Shown: positions 8,081 to 15,866 of the stretch, piece by piece | Numbering within the stretch: position 1 is the stretch's first letter | How the letters are laid out: each line of letters begins with the position of its first letter | From: Bacillota bacterium | GTDB lineage: Bacteria > Bacillota > Clostridia > Acetivibrionales > DTU013 | Length of the DNA stretch: 31,356 nt | NCBI GenBank assembly: GCA_023418915.1 | Contig: JAEZYU010000056.1 | Span: 1 to 31,356, forward strand | Direction of reading: 5' to 3' | Notes under the pieces: model-generated | The model's database searches: none | What the model was told of the DNA's origin: nothing | What the model saw: the letters and a program-made list of their open reading frames with translations, nothing else | Made by a program: the position numbers and the translations under genes

Positions 8081-9796
8081 TCATACTCTCCTTTCTCGCA
8101 ACAGCGCAGTAAGCCTCTGGTATTCAGCTTCCAGCGCCTCTGTGTCGCTGTTCGCCGCAGAAAGCCTTCCTATGATCTCAGTTATCTTCATGCGGATCAC
8201 GGTCTCCTCCAGTCCATCACTTTTAGGTCTCTCCTTTGCCCTCAAGCTTTCTTCATACTCCAACAGTCCGCCGTCAAAACCCTTTACTGCCAAACCTCCC
8301 GTCAACAGCAGCCTGTCTGCCACACCCTTTACAAAGGCACTGTCATGAGAAACAAACAACACCGTTCCCTCGTAATCCTTCAATACATTCTCCAGTGCTT
8401 CTATCGACTGCATATCCAGGTAGTTTGTCGGTTCATCAAGCAGCAGTATATTGGCCTTGGATACAAAAAGCTTTGCAAAAGCAGTTTTTATTTTCTCGCC
8501 GCCGCTTAGCACTCCTACCTTTTTAAAAACTGCCTCACCCTGAAGCAGCAGCCTGGCAAGTATGGTTCTTGCAACCGTTTCACTCTGCACACTGTCCTTC
8601 ATCACATTCATCAGCACACTTTCTTCAGGTGAGAGATTCTCAAAGGTCTGACTGAAATATGCCAATCTCGCCTTAGGTGCGATACTGATATACCTGGCTG
8701 TGCTGCCAAACATATCACATCTGGGCTCCATGTTCTGTTTCGGATGATCCTTCAGCCAGGAAACGTATATCAAATTTAGAAGAGTTGTCTTGCCTGATCC
8801 ATTTTCGCCCCATACCGCAGTCTTCATTCCCCCTTGTACTTTAAAGCCTGCATTTTTAAAGACCGGTATGTCTCCATAGTCAAAGCTCAGTTTATCGGCG
8901 CTGATGACTATCCTGTTTTCAGGTGGGTCAGTCAAAGAAAAATCCAGCTTAATTGCCGGCTGTTCCCTTGGCCTTTCCTTTGCCTCGAGCTTCTCAAGCC
9001 TTGTCAGCAGGCTGTTTGCTGCATTATGGAGCTTCTCCTGACTCTCATTAGCCTGGCGCTTGTGGAGCCTGGCTTCTGAATTGCCCATCCTGCTCGGAGT
9101 CTTATTCACCTTTTTAGCTCTTCTCCTTCTGTTCGATATCGCAGCCTCCAGAGCCGTCTTCTCTGCTATATATTTCTCGTATTCCAAAACATCATGCTGC
9201 CTTTCCATATCGCACTGCTGCCTGTAAAATGTGTAATTGCCGCCAAATGATCTAAGCCCACCGTCTTTTACTTCAAGCATCCTGTTGCAGAGCGAGTCAA
9301 GAAGACTCCTGTCATGACTTATAATCACGAAGGATTCCAGTGATTCGAGCTTTTGCCTCAATAATTCGATACCCTTGTAATCCAGGTTGGACGTAGGTTC
9401 ATCGGCAAAGATGAGCAGATTGTCTTTCCCAAAAACACCTGCGATTTTCAGTCTTGTTCTTTCACCGCCGCTCAGATCCGCTCTGTCCAGCTTCCGATCC
9501 ATATCGAATTCCTTCAGGAGCCTGAGATCTGTCCAACTTGCTTGCTTGTCGGCGGCGGGCTCATCAGTATTACTCTCATCGAACTGCCGGATGTAACCGA
9601 TGCTGCAGTAACGTTTAACAACACCTTCATCAGGCGCCAGGCTGCCTGACAATATATCAAGCAGTGTCGTCTTGCCAGACCCATTCAACCCCGTCACACC
9701 AATGCGGTCGCCTGAATAAATTTTCAAATCATCAAAGCTTATGATGAGCCGATCGCCATAAAACTTTTTAGTATTTATCGCTTCAAGAAGCAACAT
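8081..9796 (-). CDS. ABC-F ribosomal protection protein (Msr/Vml/Lsa-like)
   Basis: The 571-aa product has two ATPase cassettes and no membrane domain. Cassette 1 has Walker A GLNGSGKTT (36-44), signature LSGGE (108-112) and ADEPTSNLD; cassette 2 has GENGSGKTT (330-338), LSGGEK and LLLDEPTNYLD. The basic, helical interdomain linker (about 195-290) is the part that reaches into the ribosome in antibiotic-resistance ABC-Fs, and a C-terminal helical extension follows. Members displace macrolides, lincosamides, streptogramins or pleuromutilins from the ribosome; which drug cannot be inferred. ATG at 9796 is preceded by an AAGGAGAG Shine-Dalgarno inside a strong leader hairpin, which supports an inducible resistance-type gene. 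It converges on the GH1 gene with 13 bp between the stop codons. Confidence 0.88.
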   Translation of the reverse strand: MLLLEAINTKKFYGDRLIISFDDLKIYSGDRIGVTGLNGSGKTTLLDILSGSLAPDEGVVKRYCSIGYIRQFDESNTDEPAADKQASWTDLRLLKEFDMDRKLDRADLSGGERTRLKIAGVFGKDNLLIFADEPTSNLDYKGIELLRQKLESLESFVIISHDRSLLDSLCNRMLEVKDGGLRSFGGNYTFYRQQCDMERQHDVLEYEKYIAEKTALEAAISNRRRRAKKVNKTPSRMGNSEARLHKRQANESQEKLHNAANSLLTRLEKLEAKERPREQPAIKLDFSLTDPPENRIVISADKLSFDYGDIPVFKNAGFKVQGGMKTAVWGENGSGKTTLLNLIYVSWLKDHPKQNMEPRCDMFGSTARYISIAPKARLAYFSQTFENLSPEESVLMNVMKDSVQSETVARTILARLLLQGEAVFKKVGVLSGGEKIKTAFAKLFVSKANILLLDEPTNYLDMQSIEALENVLKDYEGTVLFVSHDSAFVKGVADRLLLTGGLAVKGFDGGLLEYEESLRAKERPKSDGLEETVIRMKITEIIGRLSAANSDTEALEAEYQRLTALLRERRV

Positions 9797-9798
9797 AA

Positions 9799-9838
9799 AA
9801 GGTCTCTCCTTTCACACGGGTTGTGCAGGAAAGACCTT
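9799..9838 (-). promoter_or_regulatory. SD-sequestering leader hairpin of the ABC-F gene
   Basis: On the minus strand AAGGTCTTTCCT pairs with AGGAGAGACCTT: 12 pairs including one G-U, with a loop of about 16 nt that can add a few GCAC/GTGT pairs. The 3' arm contains the AAGGAGAG ribosome site a few bases before the ATG at 9796. The folded state should block initiation. Translation of an upstream peptide through the 5' arm could open it, as in known translational attenuators of resistance genes. Confidence 0.65.
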
Positions 9839-9879
9839 GCTTTCGTATCATCAGGCATTATAGCCTGTGTCTGCCGCTC

Positions 9880-9909
9880 TTATGCGCACCGCACAAATGC
9901 AATGAACAT
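9880..9909 (-). CDS. Candidate 9-codon leader peptide for the ABC-F gene
   Basis: Minus-strand ATG at 9909 opens MFIAFVRCA followed by TAA, ahead of the hairpin. No clear Shine-Dalgarno precedes it. An alternative is a 27-codon frame (9858 down to 9775, starting MPDDTKARSF) that runs through both hairpin arms and overlaps the start of the ABC-F gene. Either could couple stalling to hairpin opening; neither is proven. Confidence 0.3.
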   Translation of the reverse strand: MFIAFVRCA

Positions 9910-10183
9910 ATGATTGTATTAAAACTTTCAGGCGGCGAAATATATAGAAGCCGATCCAGCACAAACCGGAGCAGTAAATGCTCAGTTGTATAAATCATAT
10001 TGATTTTGCCGAATCAGCCATTCCTCATTCTATAATACCTTGCCCTTTCGCCTTTTTTATACTTCAACCATATTTTAACCCGAATCACAGCGAACGTCAA
10101 CAGGTAACAGTGCATCTTGCCGGAGTTCATGTCCATCGGCTGTCCGGCAATCCATCCGCTTTTCGGTGTCTTAATTGCAAGTC
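9910..10183. other. Intergenic region with no recognised gene
   Basis: This is the upstream region of the ABC-F gene. A weak minus-strand TATATT box lies around 9940, but nothing convincing as a promoter. The open frame at 9978-10340 (+) has a biased composition and no domain, and overlaps a more protein-like frame on the other strand, so I leave it out. Confidence 0.4.
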
Positions 10184-10431
10184 TCATACTATTCCCAGAA
10201 CCTTGGCAAGCTTCTCCCTGCTGATTCCGTTCCCCATTGACGTGCCGGCATCAAAAATAATATCAGCGGCTTCTTCCCTGTCAAGCGATATTTTAGCGCC
10301 GATCCATTCCTTTGGAACCCAATCCTCTACCATTTCATAAGCATTGATGTGCCATCCGTAAGGCCGGCCATACTTGTCAAGCTTCTGCCTGCTGCCTGCC
10401 ACTAATCCTCAGGTATTCGTCTTGCATTCAT
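10184..10431 (-). pseudogene. Small protein gene, apparently split by a frame break
   Basis: A minus-strand frame (GTG 10402 to stop 10184, 72 codons) encodes a normal-looking sequence (YGRPYGWHINAYEMVEDW and later ISREKLAKVLGIV). Directly upstream, ATG at 10431 opens MNARRIPED and ends in a TAG at 10404-10402, which overlaps the GTG of the next frame (TAGTG). One frame change would join them into a protein of about 80 aa. Alternatives are two translationally coupled ORFs or a sequencing error. The ribosome site of the ATG (GGGAG) lies in the arm of a perfect palindrome. I do not recognise the family. Confidence 0.4.
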
Positions 10432-10451
10432 CTCCCATTTTAAAATGGGAG
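10432..10451. promoter_or_regulatory. Perfect 20-bp palindrome
   Basis: CTCCCATTTTAAAATGGGAG is fully self-complementary. It touches the ATG at 10431 and contains that ORF's GGGAG ribosome site, so it could be an operator or a hairpin controlling translation. Confidence 0.6.
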
Positions 10452-10774
10452 CATTCTGCATAGTCTGTCGTAAAGAGCCAGGTGTCGAACCTGTGTTCTA
10501 TTGTACCATATATCAGTAAGCTGTTCAATAAATAACAGATTAGTTCCGTACAAACATTAGTGCCGGTCAATCATCTGGCATTTGCAGCAGAGAACAGAGG
10601 AAATCCATGTTGAAATTATTAACCTATATTTGGAATTTTATCTTCATTATTAAAATATTTAAACGTGTATGGCGATTTAACTTAAATTTGTTTGCAATTT
10701 TAAAATTTCTATTTAAATTTTTAAAACTTGGTAATACAATATAGATAGAGAGCGATACTAAAAAGGAGAGCTGT
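10452..10774. other. AT-rich intergenic region before the Lrp-type gene
   Basis: From about 10620 on this is almost pure A/T, with TTGCAA (10692-10697) and a weak TAAATT 16 bp later as a possible promoter. AT-rich tracts of this kind are common where Lrp-family regulators bind their own promoters. At 10481-10497 a T-arm-like stem-loop is seen, but no tRNA around it. Confidence 0.35.
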
Positions 10775-11266
10775 ATGGACGATCTGGACGTAAAAATGAT
10801 TAAGCTGCTGCAGCAGAATGCACGAGTGACTGCATCTGACATCGCCGATAACGTAAAGCTGTCTGTGCCGGCAGTCAGTGAGAGGCTGAAAAAGCTTGAG
10901 ACTTCCGGGGTCATAAAGCAGTATACCGCAATTGTGAACCCTGAGTACTTTGATAAAACTCTGATGGCTATTGTATTTATATCGCTTGACCGTCCGAGGT
11001 TTGCAGATGCTTTTGCAGAATTCGTGAAGAGTCAGGATGATATCCTTGAGTGCCATTACCTCGCAGGTGATTTTGACTACGCATTGAAAGTGGCCACTGA
11101 AAACACATCAACGCTCCAGGTACTGCTAAACCATATTAAAAGTGTTCAGGGAGTACAAAAAACAAGAACAACAGTGATATTGTCCTCTGCAAAAAACAAT
11201 TACTCCGTGATTCCGGAAGAACCCGAATTAAAAGGGCATAAAAACCAACAGCCAAAAAGAAAGTAG
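10775..11266 (+). CDS. Lrp/AsnC-family transcriptional regulator
   Basis: The 163-aa product begins with an AsnC-type winged helix-turn-helix (about 1-60: LDVKMIKLLQQNAR, SDIADNVKLSVPAVSERLKKLE). It ends with an alpha/beta RAM ligand-binding domain (about 65-140, including LECHYLAGDFDYALKV). Such proteins form dimers or octamers and sense amino acids. A basic Lys/Gln-rich tail (HKNQQPKRK) is slightly longer than usual. AAGGAG precedes the ATG at 10775. A 68-codon gene starts 18 bp after its stop, probably in the same operon. Targets are unknown; self-regulation is likely by family habit. Confidence 0.92.
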   Translation: MDDLDVKMIKLLQQNARVTASDIADNVKLSVPAVSERLKKLETSGVIKQYTAIVNPEYFDKTLMAIVFISLDRPRFADAFAEFVKSQDDILECHYLAGDFDYALKVATENTSTLQVLLNHIKSVQGVQKTRTTVILSSAKNNYSVIPEEPELKGHKNQQPKRK

Positions 11267-11284
11267 AGGAGGGAGGTGCCGATT

Positions 11285-11491
11285 ATGTTAAAAGACAGGA
11301 TCTATGATTATGAGAACGGTCTTATCACCTTCTCACAGGGTGAAAAGAGAACTGGCCTGGATATATTCTGCAAGCTGGAAGGTATGGATTATCAGCATGT
11401 TGTTTCGGAAAGCCGTATGAGAAGACTGTCAAACCTCATCAGAAAAAGGCAGCCAAAAGCAAAGTCTGAATATAGCAGCACAAAGCATTGA
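11285..11491 (+). CDS. Small hypothetical protein downstream of the Lrp-type regulator
   Basis: The 68-aa product (starts MLKDRIYDYENGLI) is preceded by a strong AGGAGGGAGGT site; GGAGGT at 11272-11277 is 7 nt before ATG 11285, so I prefer this to the GTG at 11276. It has no signal peptide or membrane segment, and its C-terminal third is basic (RMRRLSNLIRKRQPKAK). I do not recognise the family. The strong ribosome site and closeness to the regulator argue that it is real. Confidence 0.65.
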   Translation: MLKDRIYDYENGLITFSQGEKRTGLDIFCKLEGMDYQHVVSESRMRRLSNLIRKRQPKAKSEYSSTKH

Positions 11492-11524
11492 ACAAACACT
11501 TCCAACTAATTATCGGTATTGCCT

Positions 11525-11570
11525 GCAGAAGCAACAGCCGCTATTGAAACCGGCCGCTATTGAAACACAG
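11525..11570. repeat. Short direct duplication
   Basis: CCGCTATTGAAAC occurs twice about 20 bp apart in the gap between two converging genes. It is one more small tandem duplication of the kind seen throughout the window. Confidence 0.5.
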
Positions 11571-11588
11571 CACTGTAATAAAAGCGCA

Positions 11589-11610
11589 GCCCCAGACATC
11601 AGTCTGCGGC
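11589..11610 (-). terminator. Candidate terminator of the large LtaS-like gene
   Basis: On the minus strand GCCGCAGAC pairs with GTCTGGGGC across a TGAT loop (8 of 9 pairs), overlapping the stop codon. A short TTTT run follows four bases later. The tail is weak. Confidence 0.4.
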
Positions 11611-13962
11611 CGGATCAGTATTCTGCGGTTCATCCTCCCTTTTAAGGATTTTGCCGTAGTAATCGGTCTCAAGTATCTTAGTAGAGTATTTGAACTTATT
11701 CGCAACTATCTTGTTGATACTATTGACATAGTCCTTATCCTTCTCTGTACCGTCTGTGAAGGTCACCTTATTTTTGATTGAGTTGTACATAGCTCTGTCG
11801 GTTATCCAGCTCCTGTTGGAGAAAATGACAAGCGGAGACGCCGACGAGAGTATATCTGTGCCCATCAGCAGGCGCGAATCATATTCAAGCCCAAGCAGGT
11901 TCGAGATCGTGGGTATAATGTCCAGACTCTCGCATGGTTTGTCTACAATGACAGGCTCCATTCCCTTTTTATAAATTATCAGATTGCTCTTGTAAAGCTC
12001 AAAGTTAGTTTCGACCTCGTGACCTGCAAGCTCGTCAATATTTTCCTTTTCCAGACCATAGGGATAATGGTCGGCACTCAGTACTATAACGGTGTTTTCT
12101 GCGATACCCGCCGCCTCCAGCTTATCCATCAGTGATTTCAATGCAAATTCCAGTTCCAGGTTGCAGGCAATGTATGCCTTAGAAACGTCGGAATAAGGAA
12201 GGTGCTCCACATACTGCTTGTTTTTGCTGGCCATGTGGTTGCCGTAGAAATTGTAGTTCATATGACCGCTGACTGTCATGTAATAGGCATGGAAAGGCTG
12301 TTGGTCTATATATTCATCGATAGTAACATTGATCATTTCCAGATCGGATTCAGGCCACGTCTTTTTCACTTCAAGACCATTTCCCACTCCCTTATAGTCA
12401 TAACCCAGATTAGGGTGCGACACATCTCTATTGTAGTAGGTATAAGTGTGGTTATGATAAGCTTTTGTCAGATAACCGAGAGCCCTTAGCTGATTTCCCA
12501 TTGCGAACGGCATATAATTGCTGCCTGACTTGTACATGCTCCAGACTCCGCCTTTCGGGATCAGGCCTGTGCATGCAACATACTCGCCGTCCGAAGTGCT
12601 AACCCACCATATGGGATTGTAAAAATTCCTGAATACGAAGCCCCCATTTATCATCTCATACAATGTCGGTGTCAGCTCGGGACTCACAACATAGGGAGAG
12701 AAACCCTCAGCAGTTAACATGATCAGATTGCAGCCTTTGAACATCCCGGTATATTCATTGGTGGGAGTTGGCTCCGTACTGGAGAAGTATTTGTGCATTT
12801 GGTACAGCGGATCGTCTTCTCCGGATGTCATCAGTGCGTCAAAGTCGATATCCATGGTATTGAAAGGTTTTATAAGTTCAACAGGTTCATTCTCATCTGT
12901 AGGATCATCATCGCTGTCCGATGATTCACCATCAGTTCCGGATATTCCTCCGGGTAAAGTCGTGCCGTCATTGCCAGGATGCATATCTCCCGGCACCTCA
13001 TTTGAAATGGCTCCCTGATTTGCAGCATCCTCAGCATTATCCGTTCCATCATTCCAGCCACCGGTATTTTCCTCATCCGGCCCCATTTTTGCCAGCAATC
13101 CATCTGAAATGACCTCCTGCAGGGCCCCTGTCGCAAGCCTTTCGACATCGAGACGCACTGTTGTAAACACACCTAATTTGTTTACAGAAAGCTCGGGAGA
13201 AAATGCGTCAAAATATAATGTATTCTGAGACGTTGGGCTATCGCCGGTTAGAGCTACACATGCTACTGAACAGGAATAGCTCATTACACAAAAAGCCAGA
13301 ACAAAGCTCAATTCAATTGGCTTTCTTTCAGAAAACGACAGTCTCTTTCTGAACAGCACAAGAAATAAAAACGGTATAAACAGCAGCAATAAGGCTAAAA
13401 TGTTTTTCACGACAGCCTCAACCACTATATCCCAGAACTGCATCACATCGCCGGCAGCACCTATGGAAATAAGTGAGAGAGGTGTACGGAAAATGCAGAA
13501 ATATATCAGCTGCACTCCATATACGAGCGTTACTATAAAAGACGCTGTTATCGCAAGCATCCTCAACCTTTTAAGCGGGAAAAGAATTGTAAATATGTAA
13601 AGGGCAGTCCCACCCGACATAGCAAAAATGAACGCGAAGAAATAGTCAAATGATACTTCCTTGAATATCCATAACCTATATAGAAGCTCAAGATAAGCGA
13701 TAATCAAAATGAAAAAGAGTAGGAGCCAATACTCAGAGGCAAAACCGCAAAGAGCCCTGCAAATTTTAGATGCTTTTATCCTGCGGATTTTCTCATTGCT
13801 ACCCAGAAATTCGTTGACAGGCTTTAAAAATTCTTTTGTGCGCTTTACTATATCGTTAATTAATCTGACAAAGCCGTTTACAAGGCCGGCAGAGTCAGCT
13901 GCACCAGATAATGTCGATTTTGTCTGCTCGTCCGATTTTGTGTTTTTCATATTCAATGACAT
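11599..13962 (-). CDS. LTA-synthase-like membrane sulfatase-fold transferase, large form
   Basis: The 787-aa product has a cytoplasmic N-terminus (1-75), about five membrane spans (roughly 78-240), a 60-residue Asp/Gly/Ser-rich acidic linker (about 295-360), and an extracellular alkaline-phosphatase-fold domain. In the LtaS pattern, Glu419 (MLTAEGFS) and Asp630-His631 (SADHYPYG) are metal ligands, and Thr456 (VSTSDGEY) fits the nucleophile. LtaS relatives polymerise glycerol-phosphate from phosphatidylglycerol or decorate surface glycans with phospho-groups. At 787 aa this is longer than typical LtaS (about 650). GAGG lies 9 nt before ATG 13962. It is divergent from the cyclase gene. True LTA synthesis is not shown by the sequence. 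Confidence 0.85.
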   Translation of the reverse strand: MSLNMKNTKSDEQTKSTLSGAADSAGLVNGFVRLINDIVKRTKEFLKPVNEFLGSNEKIRRIKASKICRALCGFASEYWLLLFFILIIAYLELLYRLWIFKEVSFDYFFAFIFAMSGGTALYIFTILFPLKRLRMLAITASFIVTLVYGVQLIYFCIFRTPLSLISIGAAGDVMQFWDIVVEAVVKNILALLLLFIPFLFLVLFRKRLSFSERKPIELSFVLAFCVMSYSCSVACVALTGDSPTSQNTLYFDAFSPELSVNKLGVFTTVRLDVERLATGALQEVISDGLLAKMGPDEENTGGWNDGTDNAEDAANQGAISNEVPGDMHPGNDGTTLPGGISGTDGESSDSDDDPTDENEPVELIKPFNTMDIDFDALMTSGEDDPLYQMHKYFSSTEPTPTNEYTGMFKGCNLIMLTAEGFSPYVVSPELTPTLYEMINGGFVFRNFYNPIWWVSTSDGEYVACTGLIPKGGVWSMYKSGSNYMPFAMGNQLRALGYLTKAYHNHTYTYYNRDVSHPNLGYDYKGVGNGLEVKKTWPESDLEMINVTIDEYIDQQPFHAYYMTVSGHMNYNFYGNHMASKNKQYVEHLPYSDVSKAYIACNLELEFALKSLMDKLEAAGIAENTVIVLSADHYPYGLEKENIDELAGHEVETNFELYKSNLIIYKKGMEPVIVDKPCESLDIIPTISNLLGLEYDSRLLMGTDILSSASPLVIFSNRSWITDRAMYNSIKNKVTFTDGTEKDKDYVNSINKIVANKFKYSTKILETDYYGKILKREDEPQNTDPAAD

Positions 13963-14318
13963 ATGTAAAAGCCTCTTTCCCCAATACAGTAAAGAACCCT
14001 CTCCTCAGTAATCCTTCGCTGCTATCATGTACCAACCATATATTCTATCAGTTTTAATGGGCAGCGGCAATAAAAATAGAGTTAATATTTTATCAAATGT
14101 AATGATACAGCACAAAGTGCATCGTTACATCGTCACATACATCTATATTACGCCAAAACTTTACGTTCATATTCATATTACGTGGTTTCTCAAAGTATGT
14201 TTCTTTTTCGGAATAATGGGTAATATTATTACAGATAAACCATGCTTTTATCTTGTAATGCCTGATATTATAGTCTCGTTATAGTAGCATTATGTTCAAA
14301 TCAAGAAAGAGGTATACC
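13963..14318. other. Divergent AT-rich intergenic region with palindrome and -10 box
   Basis: This region separates the LtaS-like and cyclase genes. It holds a 13-bp palindrome GTAATATTATTAC (14220-14232), two near-identical ATATTACG-ending segments (14142-14152 and 14172-14182), and an extended -10 TGATATTAT (14263-14271) that could start transcription near 14278 for the cyclase gene. No -35 box is clear and no small gene was seen. Confidence 0.4.
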
Positions 14319-14939
14319 ATGAAAATATATGATATCTCCATGACAGTTGACGAAAACATACCCGTATATGGCAACGATGCTGGGAAAAAGCCTGTGATCA
14401 CTATTGTCCGTGATCATATTACAGGATCTGCATATGAAAGTGTCATAAGCATGAATCTTCATACCGGTACTCATATAGACGCACCGCTGCATATGATCGA
14501 GGGAGGCAGCACTTTTGAATCGGTAGACATCAACAAGCTTTATACTCAGTGCCATGTATATGACCTGACATCCCTCAGAGAAAGGATAACCGCCGACGAT
14601 CTTAAGAAACTTGATATACAGCCTGGTACTTTCATATTGCTCAAAACAAGGAACTCCTTCTTTGAAGGCTTTGATCCTGGTTTTGTGTATGTAGACAAAA
14701 CAGCCGCATCATATCTGAAAACGATTGGCATAAAAGGAGTAGGTATCGATTCTCTCGGAATCGAAAGAGCCCAACCCGGCCATGAGACCCACAAGACTCT
14801 GTTAGGAGCGGGCATCATCATACTCGAGGGTCTCAGACTGTCTGATGTAAAGGAAGGCAAGTATAAACTTGCAGCGCTGCCGATCAGGATGAAAGGCACA
14901 GAAGCTTCACCCGCCAGAACTATCCTGATCGAGGAATAG
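14319..14939 (+). CDS. Cyclase-family (KynB-like) metal-dependent hydrolase
   Basis: The 206-aa product has the metal-binding signature of the Cyclase family, H48-TGTH52-I-D54-AP (HxGTHxDxP), and a late GHETHKTLL segment typical of the fold. Relatives include arylformamidases (KynB), polyketide cyclases and isatin hydrolases. No kynurenine genes are nearby, so the substrate stays open. ATG 14319 is preferred over 14292 because an AAGAGG site (14307-14312) is 6 nt upstream. It converges on the XRE/S24 regulator with 23 bp between the ends and no clear terminator. Confidence 0.85.
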   Translation: MKIYDISMTVDENIPVYGNDAGKKPVITIVRDHITGSAYESVISMNLHTGTHIDAPLHMIEGGSTFESVDINKLYTQCHVYDLTSLRERITADDLKKLDIQPGTFILLKTRNSFFEGFDPGFVYVDKTAASYLKTIGIKGVGIDSLGIERAQPGHETHKTLLGAGIIILEGLRLSDVKEGKYKLAALPIRMKGTEASPARTILIEE

Positions 14940-14962
14940 TCTTTGTCGGCATAATAACACTG

Positions 14963-15631
14963 TCACAAATTGATCTCGAGTCTGATGAGCTGCGCTATCA
15001 CCTTGACTTCATTTTCCGATACTGTTTCGGTAATCAATTTTCCGCTGTTGCCTACCAGCAGCAGTCTATTCCTGTCTAATCTTTTGACCTGACGTATCAT
15101 TTTAATGCCCTTATAGTCGACAAGACATATCGTATCCTTCTCTGCTTCGCCTGTCCTTAAAGCAAGCGCCAGATCACCCTGCATTATCCTGAACCCCGAC
15201 ATGCTGTTATCCTGTATCCTGAGGTAAAAGACCCTGTCCTTTGGGAAGCCTTCCACCTTGTTGCCGATGATGGGCAGCTGTCTGGATGCAATCAACTTCT
15301 CCATATCATACTCATATACAGGCACAGTCATGATGACTCCTGCCAACGCATCTGTCCATATTTCCTTCACAGGCTTCTCTATCACCTTTTTAACAGTTTT
15401 GTCAGGCTCAGGCCTGCTTCTTATTTCGTCTTCGTCAAACAGCTCGAGCTTACCTGCTTCCTGGCGCAGTGCTTTGGACACCCGGGATATGAGATCGCTT
15501 TTCATCACCCTTTTGCCGCTTTCCACCTCATCAATAAAGCCCTCGGAAACACCTACCATCCTCGCAAGCTGTTTCTGTGTCAGCCCCGCTTCCTTTCTGA
15601 GTTTGCATATTTCAGATCCTATTCTGCTCAT
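14963..15631 (-). CDS. XRE-family regulator with S24/LexA-like C-terminal domain
   Basis: The 222-aa product starts with an XRE helix-turn-helix (about 3-60: EICKLRKEAGLTQKQLARMVGVSE). A charged linker leads to an S24-like domain from about 100 (VPVYEYD, then IQDNSMSGFRIMQGDLALAL). Ser143 fits the S24 nucleophile, but by eye the catalytic Lys position (TVKR in LexA) aligns with Arg180 in KMIRQVKR, and no Ala-Gly cleavage pair follows the VPVY strand. Self-cleavage may be lost. ATG 15631 is chosen because GGAGG is directly upstream; the longer frame from 15682 lacks such a site. A good promoter lies 80-110 bp upstream. Confidence 0.88.
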   Translation of the reverse strand: MSRIGSEICKLRKEAGLTQKQLARMVGVSEGFIDEVESGKRVMKSDLISRVSKALRQEAGKLELFDEDEIRSRPEPDKTVKKVIEKPVKEIWTDALAGVIMTVPVYEYDMEKLIASRQLPIIGNKVEGFPKDRVFYLRIQDNSMSGFRIMQGDLALALRTGEAEKDTICLVDYKGIKMIRQVKRLDRNRLLLVGNSGKLITETVSENEVKVIAQLIRLEINL

Positions 15632-15710
15632 AAAATACCTCCATATAATCTGCGTCAAAAACAAATACACTTTAAAAATCATCGTAATATATTAAATACC
15701 TGACAAAAAT

Positions 15711-15739
15711 ACAATAGAATAAAATGCATTATTAGTCAA
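15711..15739 (-). promoter_or_regulatory. Promoter of the XRE/S24 gene
   Basis: Minus-strand TTGACT (15739-15734) and TATTGT (15716-15711) with a 17-bp spacer. Transcription would start near 15704, leaving a ~70-nt AT-rich leader that includes a short TAATATATTA palindrome. Confidence 0.5.
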
Positions 15740-15790
15740 CGATAAGGAAATACCTCTCCGCCATAATACATATTCTCAATCAATATAAAG

Positions 15791-15806
15791 TGGTATAATT
15801 GTACCA
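15791..15806 (+). promoter_or_regulatory. Extended -10 promoter with overlapping inverted repeat
   Basis: TGGTATAAT (15791-15799) is an extended -10 element. The same bases form an inverted repeat, TGGTA (15791-15795) and TACCA (15802-15806), so a dimeric repressor could sit on the promoter. It precedes the amidohydrolase gene by about 65 bp. Confidence 0.5.
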
Positions 15807-15866
15807 ATGGTTTTATCTCCTTGTGTGAAGGTGATCCGACCCTGAATATACAGATTAAAGAAGGTA

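Noticed and set aside
9978..10340. 120-codon plus-strand frame upstream of the ABC-F gene
   Set aside because: It overlaps the more protein-like minus-strand frame at 10184-10402, has no ribosome site and shows no domain.
10472..10500. tRNA-like T-arm (GGTTCGACACCTGG on the minus strand)
   Set aside because: No acceptor stem, anticodon arm or D arm can be built around it. At most a tRNA fragment.
14963..15631. XRE/S24 protein as a prophage repressor marking an integrated phage
   Set aside because: No integrase, structural or lysis genes are nearby. The neighbours are metabolic genes.
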